Shown piece after piece: positions 9,713 to 18,784 of a stretch of 64,000 bases of DNA. Source of the DNA: Haloferax gibbonsii ATCC 33959 (lineage in GTDB: Archaea > Halobacteriota > Halobacteria > Halobacteriales > Haloferacaceae); NCBI RefSeq assembly GCF_000336775.1, contig NZ_AOLJ01000011.1, positions 262,045 through 326,044 of the forward strand, written 5' to 3'. Position 1 is the first letter of the stretch; each line of letters opens with the position of its first letter. The notes under the pieces were generated by a model. That model made no database searches. It was given only the letters and a program-made list of their open reading frames with translations, and was not told where the DNA came from. A program made the translations under genes and the position numbers.

Positions 9713-9919
9713 ATGTCAATCAGAAGGACGCCGAGAGGGACGACCGCACTGGACCGGTTGCGAGAGCGATACAGCGAGGCCGACCTCACCTGTTCGAAGT
9801 GCGGCTTCACCGACAGCGACGGTGAGTGGTCCGCCAAGACGACCGGGTCGAGCGTGTTCTACCGACGGGTCTGTCCGAGTTGCGGCGCTATCGAAACGCG
9901 GACGCTCTCGCTGAAGTAG
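9713..9919 (+). CDS. HVO_0649-type zinc finger protein
   Basis: The 68-residue protein starts MSIRRTPRGTTALDRLRERY and carries two CxxC pairs (CSKCGF near residue 27 and CPSCGA near residue 54), a small zinc finger of the type named after H. volcanii HVO_0649. A TATA-like stretch (tagttata, 9681-9688) lies about 28 bases upstream of the ATG at 9713, consistent with a leaderless transcript. It probably binds nucleic acid or protein; function is unknown. The 183 bases before it hold a likely terminator for the prefoldin block (ggttttt near 9560). Confidence 0.85.
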   Translation: MSIRRTPRGTTALDRLRERYSEADLTCSKCGFTDSDGEWSAKTTGSSVFYRRVCPSCGAIETRTLSLK

Positions 9920-10028
9920 TGCGACGGGGGGCTGCTCGTCGCTCGAATCGAATCGTGAGTGGCGACGCGGCCGGCGGCGAGAGCGGAACTGAGAGCGAAG
10001 GCGAGGGCGACGAGCGGCGGCGAGTCGC

Positions 10029-11942
10029 CTACGCGAGGAAGAACACGAGCAGGCTGACGGCCATCGCCGCGAGGATGAGCGCGAGCGCGAGCGCCCCGCC
10101 CATCGAGACGACGACGTTGGCGTGGCTGGCGAGCGTCTCGGTGCGGTCGTTGCCGAAGATCGTCACCTCGACGCGCTCGGTCGCCATGCCGGCGACGACG
10201 GGTTCGGCGTCCGCGAGCGCCTCGTCGACGAGGCGCTCGATGGTCTCGCGGAGTTCGTCGGGGTCGATGGCCGCGCCGACCTGATTTTCCGCCTCGACGG
10301 TGTTGACGATGTGCGTGTCGGTCGTCATCACCTCGGCGATGTCGGCTTTCGCGTTCGGCCCGGTCGTGAGTCCCTCGACGATGCGGTCGCGCAGCCCCGG
10401 TTCCATGTTGTTCCCGTCGATGAGGACGTACGCGGTCGTCTGGTCGCCGACGCTCGTCGCGGCCACGCGGATGCCCAGCGGCCCGATGCCCTCCCGGGGC
10501 GTCCAGTCGGTCGGGTCGAAGGCCGTCCCCAGCGAGAGCGAGTCGTGCGACGACGCCGAGAGTTCCTCGCCCGCGAGTCCGGCGGCGGTAATCATGTCGA
10601 ACGACCGCTTGCTCCCCGGGGTGACGTGGCCGAGGTCGGCCCCTTGGAGCCCGTTGTTGCAGTTGTGGGCGTCGACGAGGAGCACGTCCCGGAGGCCGCT
10701 CGTGCGGGCCTCGGCGGACGCCGAGAGGCCGACCGCGTACTCGACGTCGTCGGCGAACTGCGGGGCGTACGTCGACACGAGGAGCGCGTCGTCGCCGAAG
10801 CGCTGGCCGAGCATCTTCGCGTCGCCGGACTGCACGCGGACGCTTTCTGTCACGTCGGAGCTGTACTCGATGCTCTCGTAGGCGTCGTCGGCCGCGTCGA
10901 GGACCACGTCGACCTCGCGCTCGGTCACGAGGTTGAAGTCGTGGCCGGCGGTCGCGTGCGGCGGGAACGCGAGGCCCTCGGCGCGTCGGGCGACGCGTTC
11001 GGGGAAGTTGCCGCCGCCGATTTCGCCCATCGGCCCGGGGTGAATCATCGGCAGGACGAAGCGGGCCTTCTCGGTGCCGTCCTCGCGCTCGAACGAGAGC
11101 ACGGTGACGGGGACGATTGCCTCCTGGCCGAGCTGTTCGAAGAAGTCCTCAAGCTCGCGGGTGCCCTCGGCGATGTGGCCGATGAAGCCGCGGATGAAAT
11201 CGAGGACGGATACCCCGAGGCTCCGACGCCACGGGCGGTCGACGATGCGGAGGAAGACGTAGACGCCGAGAGCGTACACCACGCAGGTGATAGCGAGGAG
11301 TTGGAAGTGGCTCAGGGCGATAGCCGACAGCTCCGGCGGTGCCCGGTCGGGACGGGCGAGATACGGCATCAGATAGGCGTCGAGGATGGGACCGCCGACC
11401 TCGAAGAAGCGGAGCGTCCCGCTGTAGACGAACAGGAGCGCGGCGGACGTGAGGGTCTGGATGCTCGCCGGGACCGCCGCGATGAGCAGCGACGACCGCG
11501 AGACGGCCATCACGATGAGCAGGCGGAAGGCGAACACCGACGCGAGGGCGACCACGAGCGCGTCGAAGATGAACGTCTGGCCGAGGCCCGTGAAGACGGA
11601 GACGATGGCGGCCCCGGTGAGGAACGTGACGATGATTACCTCGCCGGCGAGTGCGAGGAGCGACGAGCGGTTGTGCGTCAGTTTCCCGCCGACGAACCGG
11701 TCGACGCCGGTGGTCCCGAACGCCGCGACGACGGTCGGAATCCCGATGAAGAAGATGCCTTCCCAAGCGTCTCTGCCGAGGAAGAAGATACCCCGCCACG
11801 AGCTGGCGAGGTCCCCGGAGTCGAACGCCCCGATGCCCGCCATCGCGGCGACGAGCAGGGCGAACCCGAGACTCGTGTACCAGCTGGGCGCGCGGAAGAT
11901 GAACCGCGAGAGCCCAGCGAGGTCGCTCTGGGTGGAGGTCAT
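10029..11942 (-). CDS. DUF2070 family membrane protein
   Basis: The 637-residue protein has about seven N-terminal membrane helices (residues 20-270), a large soluble domain (about 280-600) and a final C-terminal helix pair. The soluble part contains HPGPMGEIGGGNFPERVARRAE and LVDAHNCNNGLQG, highly conserved in archaeal DUF2070 proteins, with His, Asp and Asn residues that could line a metal or catalytic site. Function is unknown. The ATG at 11940-11942 (MTSTQSDLAGLSRF) is used; the in-frame extension upstream is arginine-rich and lies in an intergenic region. Confidence 0.85.
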   Translation of the reverse strand: MTSTQSDLAGLSRFIFRAPSWYTSLGFALLVAAMAGIGAFDSGDLASSWRGIFFLGRDAWEGIFFIGIPTVVAAFGTTGVDRFVGGKLTHNRSSLLALAGEVIIVTFLTGAAIVSVFTGLGQTFIFDALVVALASVFAFRLLIVMAVSRSSLLIAAVPASIQTLTSAALLFVYSGTLRFFEVGGPILDAYLMPYLARPDRAPPELSAIALSHFQLLAITCVVYALGVYVFLRIVDRPWRRSLGVSVLDFIRGFIGHIAEGTRELEDFFEQLGQEAIVPVTVLSFEREDGTEKARFVLPMIHPGPMGEIGGGNFPERVARRAEGLAFPPHATAGHDFNLVTEREVDVVLDAADDAYESIEYSSDVTESVRVQSGDAKMLGQRFGDDALLVSTYAPQFADDVEYAVGLSASAEARTSGLRDVLLVDAHNCNNGLQGADLGHVTPGSKRSFDMITAAGLAGEELSASSHDSLSLGTAFDPTDWTPREGIGPLGIRVAATSVGDQTTAYVLIDGNNMEPGLRDRIVEGLTTGPNAKADIAEVMTTDTHIVNTVEAENQVGAAIDPDELRETIERLVDEALADAEPVVAGMATERVEVTIFGNDRTETLASHANVVVSMGGALALALILAAMAVSLLVFFLA

Positions 11943-12108
11943 TTCCCGAACAGACAGAACGGAGGCCGGTAAATGTCTCGGCTTGCTTCCGAGGAACGAC
12001 CGTGGGAGACCGCGTCGTGTCGCCGGGATGCGATTTTCTCCCGCGGCGGCGGGGAGAGTCTGGTCGCGGCGACAGACCAACGCGAGTCGCCGCGGACCGC
12101 GAGACGGC

Positions 12109-12660
12109 CTACTGCTCGCAGATGTCGATGAAGTTCTCGAAGACTTCCTCGCCCTCGTCGGTGTGGGCGACCTCGGGGTGCCACTGGACGCCGTAGAGGT
12201 CGCGGTCGGCGTCGCTCATGGCCTCGATGGTACACACGTCGCTCGTGGCGGTGTGGGTGAAGCCCTCGGGGACCTCCTTGACCTCGTCGGCGTGGCTGGC
12301 CCAGACGCGGGTCTCGGGGGCGAGCGAGCCGATGAGCGGGTCGTCCTCGTCGAGGATTTCCACGTCCACGTCGGCGTAGCCGCCGTAGTCGCCGGAGCCG
12401 ACGCGGCCGTCGAGTTCTTCGGCGAGAATCTGCATGCCGAGACAGATGCCCAAGACGGGCACGTCGAGGTCGAGGTAGTCGGGAGAGCGGCCGATGCGGT
12501 CCATGTCGGGGCCGCCGGAGAGGACGATGCCGTCCGCGTCGATGTCCGCGGGGTCGGTGTCGTTGTCGACGAGTTCGGTGTCGACGCCGAGGTCGCGGAG
12601 CGCGCGCCGTTCGAGGTGGGTGAACTGCCCGTGGTTGTCGATGACGACGATGCGGGTCAT
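12109..12660 (-). CDS. guaAA: GMP synthase, glutamine amidotransferase subunit A
   Basis: The 183-residue protein is the stand-alone class I glutamine amidotransferase half of archaeal GMP synthase, which supplies ammonia for XMP to GMP. The catalytic triad is visible: Cys in GICLGMQILAEELDG (near residue 72) and His plus Glu in QWHPEVAH (near residue 160). The start MTRIVVIDNHGQFTHLERR is the usual N terminus. The ATPase partner (subunit B) is not in this window. It is followed leftwards by the DUF2070 gene. Confidence 0.93.
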   Translation of the reverse strand: MTRIVVIDNHGQFTHLERRALRDLGVDTELVDNDTDPADIDADGIVLSGGPDMDRIGRSPDYLDLDVPVLGICLGMQILAEELDGRVGSGDYGGYADVDVEILDEDDPLIGSLAPETRVWASHADEVKEVPEGFTHTATSDVCTIEAMSDADRDLYGVQWHPEVAHTDEGEEVFENFIDICEQ

Positions 12661-12775
12661 GTCCCGGATTGGACCACCGTGCCTAAAAGTCAATCGAAGA
12701 GTGGTCGAGATACGCGTATCCGTGCATCAGATTGGCACGTCGGAGGTGGTTGGGGGCGAGAGTCGCCACGGCGAC

Positions 12776-13300
12776 TCACTCGTCGCCGGCGCGGTCCCGG
12801 GCCGTCTGAAATCCGAGTTCGTCGAGTTCCTTCGTCCGGCGGCCCTCCCGCTCGGCGAGTGCCTCGACGTCGGGCGAGGCGTCGTCGTCGATGCGGGCGA
12901 ACGACTTGTGGACCTTCGTGTGGCACCACCGACACAGCGCGACCGTGATTTCGTGCGAGGGTTCGTCGCCGTCGCGGCCGCCGTACGACAGGTGGTGTTC
13001 TTCGAGTAACGGGCGGGCGGCCGAGTCGTGGGCCATGCGAACCTCTACGAGGCCGCAGCGGACGCACTCGCGGCCGTTCGTCGTCGACGCGTAGTGCGGG
13101 CAGTCGCGGAAGTCACAGCCCTCCGCGGCCGCGACGCACTCGTAATCCGCTCGGGCGCGCTCGCGGGCGAACGCCGGGTCGCGGTCGGCGTACTCGCGGG
13201 CGAGGCGACACGCGCCGTCGCTCGTGAGGTGGTCGCAGCGACCGGCGTGGTCGTAGGGGTCGTCGACTCCCACGGGCGTCCCTGTCGGCGTCCGCTCCAT
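12776..13300 (-). CDS. HNH endonuclease domain protein
   Basis: The 174-residue protein has an N-terminal cysteine-rich part (DHLTSDGACRLA, CVAAAEGCDFRDCPHY, ECVRCGLVE) and then an HNH-type ending: LLEEHHLSYGG, an internal HEITVALCRWCHTKVHKSF. The paired histidines, the middle His and the CRWC-H pattern fit the beta-beta-alpha-metal fold of HNH nucleases. The ATG at 13298-13300 is chosen because upstream in-frame codons run into the DUF192 gene on the other strand. Target unknown; a free-standing chromosomal gene conserved in haloarchaea. Confidence 0.8.
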   Translation of the reverse strand: MERTPTGTPVGVDDPYDHAGRCDHLTSDGACRLAREYADRDPAFARERARADYECVAAAEGCDFRDCPHYASTTNGRECVRCGLVEVRMAHDSAARPLLEEHHLSYGGRDGDEPSHEITVALCRWCHTKVHKSFARIDDDASPDVEALAEREGRRTKELDELGFQTARDRAGDE

Positions 13301-13402
13301 GGGGCGCGTTCGGGGCGGGGCGGGCCTAAACGTTGCTCTCGACGGCGGACGACCCGCCGTCTCGGCGGTGGATTCATCACGCGCGCCGTCGAAGCCGGCG
13401 TC

Positions 13403-13750
13403 GTGAGACTCGTCCACCGACAGAACGGAACCCAATCGACACTCGCGTCGGACGTCGAGACGGCCGACTCGTTTCTCTCGCAGGCGCGCGGGCTGATGTT
13501 CCGCGGCTCCGTGCCGGACGACTACGCCCTCGTGTTCCGGTTCGACGACGCCGACCGCCACAGCCTCCACATGGTGTTCGTCCCGTTCGACATCGACGCG
13601 CTCTGGCTCGTCGGCGACGAGGTGACGAAGAAAAAGCGACTGTCGGCGTGGACGGGTATCGGCTTCGGCATGGCCGACACCATCATCGAACTCCCCGCGG
13701 GCGCGGCCGACGGCGTGGAACCCGGCGATTTGGTCGAACTCTCCGAGTAG
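13403..13750 (+). CDS. DUF192 family protein
   Basis: The 115-residue protein shows the DUF192 pattern: SQARGLMFRGSVPDDYALVF, then HSLHMVFVPFDIDALWLVG and a final ADTIIELPAGAADGVEPGD. The family is small, beta-rich and of unknown biochemical role, sometimes exported; no signal peptide is seen here. The start is the GTG at 13403 (VRLVHRQ); there is no ATG between the conserved part and the HNH gene on the other strand. It is divergent from that gene with 102 bases between starts. Confidence 0.8.
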   Translation: MRLVHRQNGTQSTLASDVETADSFLSQARGLMFRGSVPDDYALVFRFDDADRHSLHMVFVPFDIDALWLVGDEVTKKKRLSAWTGIGFGMADTIIELPAGAADGVEPGDLVELSE

Positions 13751-13841
13751 GCGTTCGAACCGACAGCCGCGGGAGCCACCGACTGAACGCGCTTCCAACG
13801 ACACCCCCGTCGAGACACCAATTTCTGTCGGAACCATCTCT

Positions 13842-13848
13842 TTTATAC
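13842..13848 (+). promoter_or_regulatory. TATA box upstream of the leuA-type gene
   Basis: TTTATAC sits 28 bases before the ATG at 13876, the right distance for a transcript starting at or just before that ATG. The run is AT-rich against a GC-rich background. The predicted RNA would be leaderless for the small frame at 13876 and would carry a 50-100 base 5' region before the synthase start. Confidence 0.6.
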
Positions 13849-13875
13849 ACTCGACGACATATGTGTTCAACTACT

Positions 13876-13933
13876 ATGTCGGGACCTACCACACCGACGG
13901 AGGATAGAGTAAGTCGTCGCGAGACGGCTGGCT

Positions 13934-13953
<20 letters not shown>
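13876..13953 (+). CDS. Possible leaderless upstream ORF overlapping leuA start
   Basis: A 25-codon frame (MSGPTTPTEDRVSRRETAGC and five more residues) begins where the TATA box predicts transcription to start and ends at the TAA at 13951-13953, inside the first codons of the synthase gene in another frame. It contains a GGAGG at 13899-13903 that does not serve a nearby start codon. It has no leucine or isoleucine run, so a classical attenuator is not obvious. It could be a regulatory upstream ORF, or the remnant of an alternative N terminus. Confidence 0.35.
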
Positions 13954-15514
<1,561 letters not shown>

Positions 15515-15606
15515 GAAAACGACCCCGCTTCTTCGCGCCCGCTCCCGCTCTCCGGGCCTTGCTCGCGGGTGACCGAGTTCGCTCTGAGACCGCAGTCTAC
15601 ACCGAC

Positions 15607-15786
15607 TTACTGCGTGTCTTTTGCGACGAGGTAGGTCCAGCCGCCCCGGCGCTCGAACCCGATAGCGGCGTCGCCGAGTTCCGTCTCCGCGAAGTCGGCG
15701 ACGCGGCCGGTCCGGACCGTCGTCACGTCGATGCGTCGCGTCCCGTCCCGTTCGCTCGTGTCCGCGCTTGCTACGTTCGCACTCAT
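15607..15786 (-). CDS. Small conserved haloarchaeal protein
   Basis: A 59-residue frame (MSANVASADTSERDGTRRID) ending in GFERRGGWTYLVAKDTQ. Codon use and acidic composition fit a real haloarchaeal gene, and the C-terminal strands are well formed. The ATG at 15784-15786 is used; an upstream in-frame ATG at 15820-15822 would add 12 residues. I do not recognise it. It lies 92 bases downstream of the leuA stop, convergent with it. Confidence 0.55.
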   Translation of the reverse strand: MSANVASADTSERDGTRRIDVTTVRTGRVADFAETELGDAAIGFERRGGWTYLVAKDTQ

Positions 15787-15889
15787 ACGTTGGCCGACGC
15801 GGGCAGGGGATATGTATCGCATCCTAGTAGAGTGAAAGTGAAATCGAGAGACTGCGCGGGGGAGGCGCTCACGCGGGGGAGAGCGCGAC

Positions 15890-16051
15890 TCAGGTCGAAC
15901 TCGGCTTCGAGCCCAGTCCGAAGGTGATGAGAGTGGCTACGATGACGAACGCGACGCCGAAGTAGCCGGCAAGTCGGTAGACCTCGATGGTGAGCAACAG
16001 GAACAGGAGGGCGATGATGACTTCGAGTCTGTGTTCGAGTGTGGCGTCCAT
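15890..16051 (-). CDS. Small membrane protein, 53 residues
   Basis: An ATG at 16049-16051 opens a 53-codon frame ending at the TGA at 15890-15892. The product begins MDATLEHRLEVIIALLFLLL and has two hydrophobic helices (about residues 10-24 and 29-44) joined by a short YRLAGYFG loop, with a polar GSKPSST tail. It is shorter than usual gene-calling cut-offs but has a consistent membrane-protein pattern and codon use. Function unknown. Confidence 0.55.
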   Translation of the reverse strand: MDATLEHRLEVIIALLFLLLTIEVYRLAGYFGVAFVIVATLITFGLGSKPSST

Positions 16052-16155
16052 ACGGTCCACCATTCATGTCTGATTAGTAACTATTTCGGCAGGCGAAGCG
16101 TGAGCCGTCTGGCGTATCAGAACCGATTTGCAATCCAGTCTGGACTACCGAAACG

Positions 16156-16827
16156 ATGGTTGGGTTCACGGAGCGCGAGCGGTCGGGAGTGTACAAGTCG
16201 ATATACGCGCGGCGGGATATCAGGCGGTTCGGCGACGATCCGGTCCCGGAGGAGACGCTGGCGCGACTGCTCGACGCCGCGCATCACGCCCCGAGCGTCG
16301 GCTTCTCGCAACCGTGGGACTTCGTCGTCGTCGAGGACGCCGAGACGAAGGCGGCCGTCGCGTCCATCGCGGAGCGGGCGATTGCGGCGGCCCGCGAGGG
16401 CTATCGAGAGCCCCGGAAATCGGAGTTTGGCCGGCTGAAGTTGGAGGGCATCACCGACGCCCCGGTGAACATCTGCGTCACCTGCGACCCGACGCGGGAC
16501 GCGCCGCACGTCCTCGGGCGCAACACGATGCAGGCGATGGACGCCTACTCGACGTGCCTCGCCGTGCAGAACCTCTGGCTGGCCGCGCGGGCCGAAGGCG
16601 TCGGCGTCGGCTGGGTGTCGTTTCTCTACCCGCACGAGGTCCGCGAAGTGCTCGGGATTCCGCACCACGTCGAGCCGATTGCGTATCTCTGCGTCGGCTA
16701 TCCCGAAGCCGGCTTCCCGGAGGAGCCGGTGCTTCAGCGAGAGGGGTGGCGCGAGCGTCTCGACACGAGCGAACTCGTCCATCGAGAACGGTGGGAGTCC
16801 GGGTCGGCGGAGGACATCGACGAGTGA
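16156..16827 (+). CDS. bluB: 5,6-dimethylbenzimidazole synthase BluB
   Basis: The 223-residue nitroreductase-fold protein matches BluB, which fragments reduced FMN with oxygen to give the lower ligand of cobalamin. Family blocks are YARRDIRRFGDDPVP near the N terminus, HHAPSVGFSQPWDFVVV near residue 43, the MDAYSTCLAVQNLWLAARAEGVGVGWVSF stretch (residues 128-156, described in parts) and the conserved C-terminal PIAYLCVGYP. The ATG at 16156 is right for the family. Other cobalamin genes are not in this window. Confidence 0.88.
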   Translation: MVGFTERERSGVYKSIYARRDIRRFGDDPVPEETLARLLDAAHHAPSVGFSQPWDFVVVEDAETKAAVASIAERAIAAAREGYREPRKSEFGRLKLEGITDAPVNICVTCDPTRDAPHVLGRNTMQAMDAYSTCLAVQNLWLAARAEGVGVGWVSFLYPHEVREVLGIPHHVEPIAYLCVGYPEAGFPEEPVLQREGWRERLDTSELVHRERWESGSAEDIDE

Positions 16828-16833
16828 GACGGC

Positions 16834-16904
16834 GGCGCGACGAGACGCGCCGCTCAGAACGTTGTGGCCGCGAGAAGCGCCGAGGGTGAGAGTTGAACCT
16901 CACT
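16834..16904. repeat. Copy 1 of a 71-bp direct repeat covering the tRNA-Ser 3' end
   Basis: This stretch repeats 16968-17038 at an offset of 134 bp with only a few mismatches through base 16898 or so. It contains the 3' acceptor strand and T-arm half of the tRNA-Ser gene (complement of 16878-16899) plus the flanking DNA downstream of that tRNA. Within the 134-bp period an inverted T-arm-like piece (GGTTCAAATCTCAGG, 16926-16940) pairs with the copy-1 T-arm, so 16864-16959 could fold into a long hairpin. Confidence 0.8.
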
Positions 16905-16967
16905 CGCTCACTGCGTTCGCTCGCTGGTTCAAATCTCAGGACGTTGCACACGCGGCCACGGAGTCAC

Positions 16968-17038
16968 GGCGCGACGAGACGCGCCGCTCGAAATGTTGTG
17001 GCCGCGAGAAGCGCCGAGGGTGAGATTTGAACTCACGT
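16968..17038. repeat. Copy 2 of the tRNA-Ser-end direct repeat
   Basis: The intact-locus copy. It spans the tRNA-Ser 3' part and about 44 bp beyond it. A duplicated tRNA 3' end is the usual trace of site-specific integration by a tyrosine integrase, though here only 134 bp separate the two copies, so any element has been lost or the repeat arose by local duplication. Confidence 0.8.
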
Positions 17039-17096
17039 GTCCGAATGGACAGTAGATTTCGAATCTACCGCCTTGGCCGGGCTAGGCTACCTCGGC
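17012..17096 (-). tRNA. tRNA-Ser, anticodon CGA
   Basis: On the minus strand the 5' acceptor strand GCCGAGG pairs with CCTCGGC at the 3' end. The anticodon stem GTAGA/TCTAC encloses the loop TTCGAAA with anticodon CGA, reading UCG serine codons. The T-arm GTGAG-TTCAAAT-CTCAC is intact and a class II variable arm (GTCCATTCGGAC) is present, which fits serine. CCA is not encoded. The gene is 85 bases without an intron. Confidence 0.95.
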
Positions 17097-17299
17097 TTCC
17101 ATCGTTGTCTCTCTCGCGGATAGTTTAATCCGTTTCGATTTCCGAGGGCCGCGACGAGGACTCACACGGACGCAGTCGGCGAGTCTGTGGCCCAACTGCG
17201 TCCGGGCGGGGCGGGGCGGGCAGGACCGACGACCGGCGAGTGACCGACCAGAGCGCCGCCGACCAATGGGAATAAGTCGCACGCAGACCCGGGAGGTGT

Positions 17300-18250
17300 A
17301 TGGACATCGACACGGCCAGCGAGACGTGCACCGAGGTGCTCGACGCCATCTCGGAGGCCGTCATCGCCGACCGAGCCTTCCTCGAAACCGTCCTGACGGG
17401 CGTCCTCGCCCGCGGCCACGTCCTCCTCGAAGACGTCCCGGGAACCGGAAAGACACTCACCGCGCGGAGCGTCGCCACCGCGCTCGGACTGTCGTTTTCC
17501 CGCGTGCAGTTCACCCCGGACCTGCTTCCCGCCGACGTGACCGGGACGAACATCTACGACGAACGCGAGCGGACCTTCGAGTTCTCGCCGGGTCCCATCT
17601 TCGCGAACGTCGTCCTCGCCGACGAGATAAACCGCGCGCCGCCGAAGACGCAGGCCGCGCTCCTCGAAGCGATGGAAGAGGGACAGGTGACCGTCGACGG
17701 CGAGACCCACCAGCTCCCGAGGCCCTTCTTCGTCATCGCCACGCAGAACCCCGTCGAACAGGAGGGGACGTTCACCCTCCCCGAAGCGCAGGTCGACCGG
17801 TTCGTCGTGAAGTCGGCCATCGGCTACCCCGACCTCGACGGCGAGGTCGAACTCCTCCACCGGCGCGCCGGCCGGAGCGAACAGAGCCCGAGCGTCGAAC
17901 GCGTCCTCGACCGCGACACCGTCGCCGCCATCCGCCGCGCGCCCGAGTCGGTCCGCGTCGAGGACGACCTGCTCGAATACATGGCGAGACTCGCGCGGGA
18001 GACGCGCACCGACCGCCGAGTCCGCATCGGCGTCTCGCCCCGCGGGACCCAACGGCTGTTCGAGGCGACCCGCGCCCGCGCCGTCATCGAGGGCCGCGCG
18101 TTCGTCACGCCCGACGACGTGAAACGCGTCTCGCAGTCCGTGCTCGCCCACCGGCTCGTTTTGACCCCGGACGCACGGGTCGAGGACGTGCGGAAATCGG
18201 ACGTCGTCGACGACGTGCTCGGCCGGGTGACCGTGCCGACGCTGGAGTGA
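17300..18250 (+). CDS. MoxR family AAA+ ATPase
   Basis: The 316-residue AAA+ protein has Walker A in LLEDVPGTGKTLTARSVA (near residues 45-52), Walker B as NVVLADEINRAPPKTQAALLEAM (near 110) and sensor 1 VIATQNPVEQEGTFTLPEAQ. MoxR ATPases act with DUF58 and von Willebrand-type partner proteins to assemble or activate other proteins. Its likely partner operon (DUF58, DUF4129 and two membrane proteins) lies convergent on the opposite strand from 18278 to 21565, so the set forms one functional locus despite opposite orientation. Confidence 0.9.
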   Translation: MDIDTASETCTEVLDAISEAVIADRAFLETVLTGVLARGHVLLEDVPGTGKTLTARSVATALGLSFSRVQFTPDLLPADVTGTNIYDERERTFEFSPGPIFANVVLADEINRAPPKTQAALLEAMEEGQVTVDGETHQLPRPFFVIATQNPVEQEGTFTLPEAQVDRFVVKSAIGYPDLDGEVELLHRRAGRSEQSPSVERVLDRDTVAAIRRAPESVRVEDDLLEYMARLARETRTDRRVRIGVSPRGTQRLFEATRARAVIEGRAFVTPDDVKRVSQSVLAHRLVLTPDARVEDVRKSDVVDDVLGRVTVPTLE

Positions 18251-18277
18251 GTGGGAGCCGTGCGGCGGACACGCCGC

Positions 18278-18784
18278 TCAGCGCGTGACGACCGTCACGA
18301 GCGCGACCACCCCGACCAGCAGTAAGACGACGGCCGTGATGGGCTGGCCCCCGGCGGCCGCCCGGTCCGCGCCGTAGACGACCGCTGCCCCGACCGCGAG
18401 CACGACGAGCGTCGCCGCCGCGTGGACGAGTTCGAGCCGGAGCGTGTCGGTCTCGCGGCCGAGGTGTTCGCCGACGGACCGCGCGTTCTCCGCGATGTCC
18501 CACGCGAGTATCGAGCCGAGCGCGGCGAGGAGGAGCGCCTCCGTTCCGGCCCCGCTCGCGCCCGCGAAGAGAAGCGAGAGGAAGAACAGCCCGCCCGCGG
18601 CGTCGACGATGCGCCGCGAGCCCCGGAACAGCCCGGCGGCGAGCGCGACCGTCGCGACGAGGCCGCCGACCGCCGCGGTCGACGTGGTGAAGCCGAGCGT
18701 GAACGTCGTGAGCCCGGCGACTGACAGCGCCATCGCGGTCCCCGTCCGGGTCGGCTTGCGGGTGATTTCGCTCACCGCGACCAC
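18278..18784 (-). CDS. Membrane protein of the MoxR/DUF58 locus
   Basis: The 168-residue protein has about five transmembrane helices with short loops and a small cytosolic segment (ENARSVGEHLGRETDTLRLE, residues 100-119). It is the last gene of the DUF4129-DUF58 operon and overlaps the DUF58 stop by 13 bases. Equivalent small membrane proteins occur at this position in related loci, but I cannot name a function. The start MVAVSEITRKPTRTG at 18784 is used. Confidence 0.75.
   Translation of the reverse strand: MVAVSEITRKPTRTGTAMALSVAGLTTFTLGFTTSTAAVGGLVATVALAAGLFRGSRRIVDAAGGLFFLSLLFAGASGAGTEALLLAALGSILAWDIAENARSVGEHLGRETDTLRLELVHAAATLVVLAVGAAVVYGADRAAAGGQPITAVVLLLVGVVALVTVVTR

Noticed and set aside
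10122..11972. 616-codon frame opposite the DUF2070 gene
   Set aside because: Mirror of a real gene; composition is Arg/Val/Glu-rich without domains.
12776..13870. A 364-residue version of the HNH protein
   Set aside because: The extra N-terminal part runs antisense through the DUF192 gene and has no conserved feature; the ATG at 13300 is natural.
13861..13875. ATG at 13861 as the start of the small upstream frame
   Set aside because: It lies before the transcript start predicted from the TATA box; the ATG at 13876 fits better.
16864..16960. A second tRNA gene read from the T-arm-like pieces
   Set aside because: Only acceptor and T-arm parts are present; no D-arm or anticodon stem can be formed.
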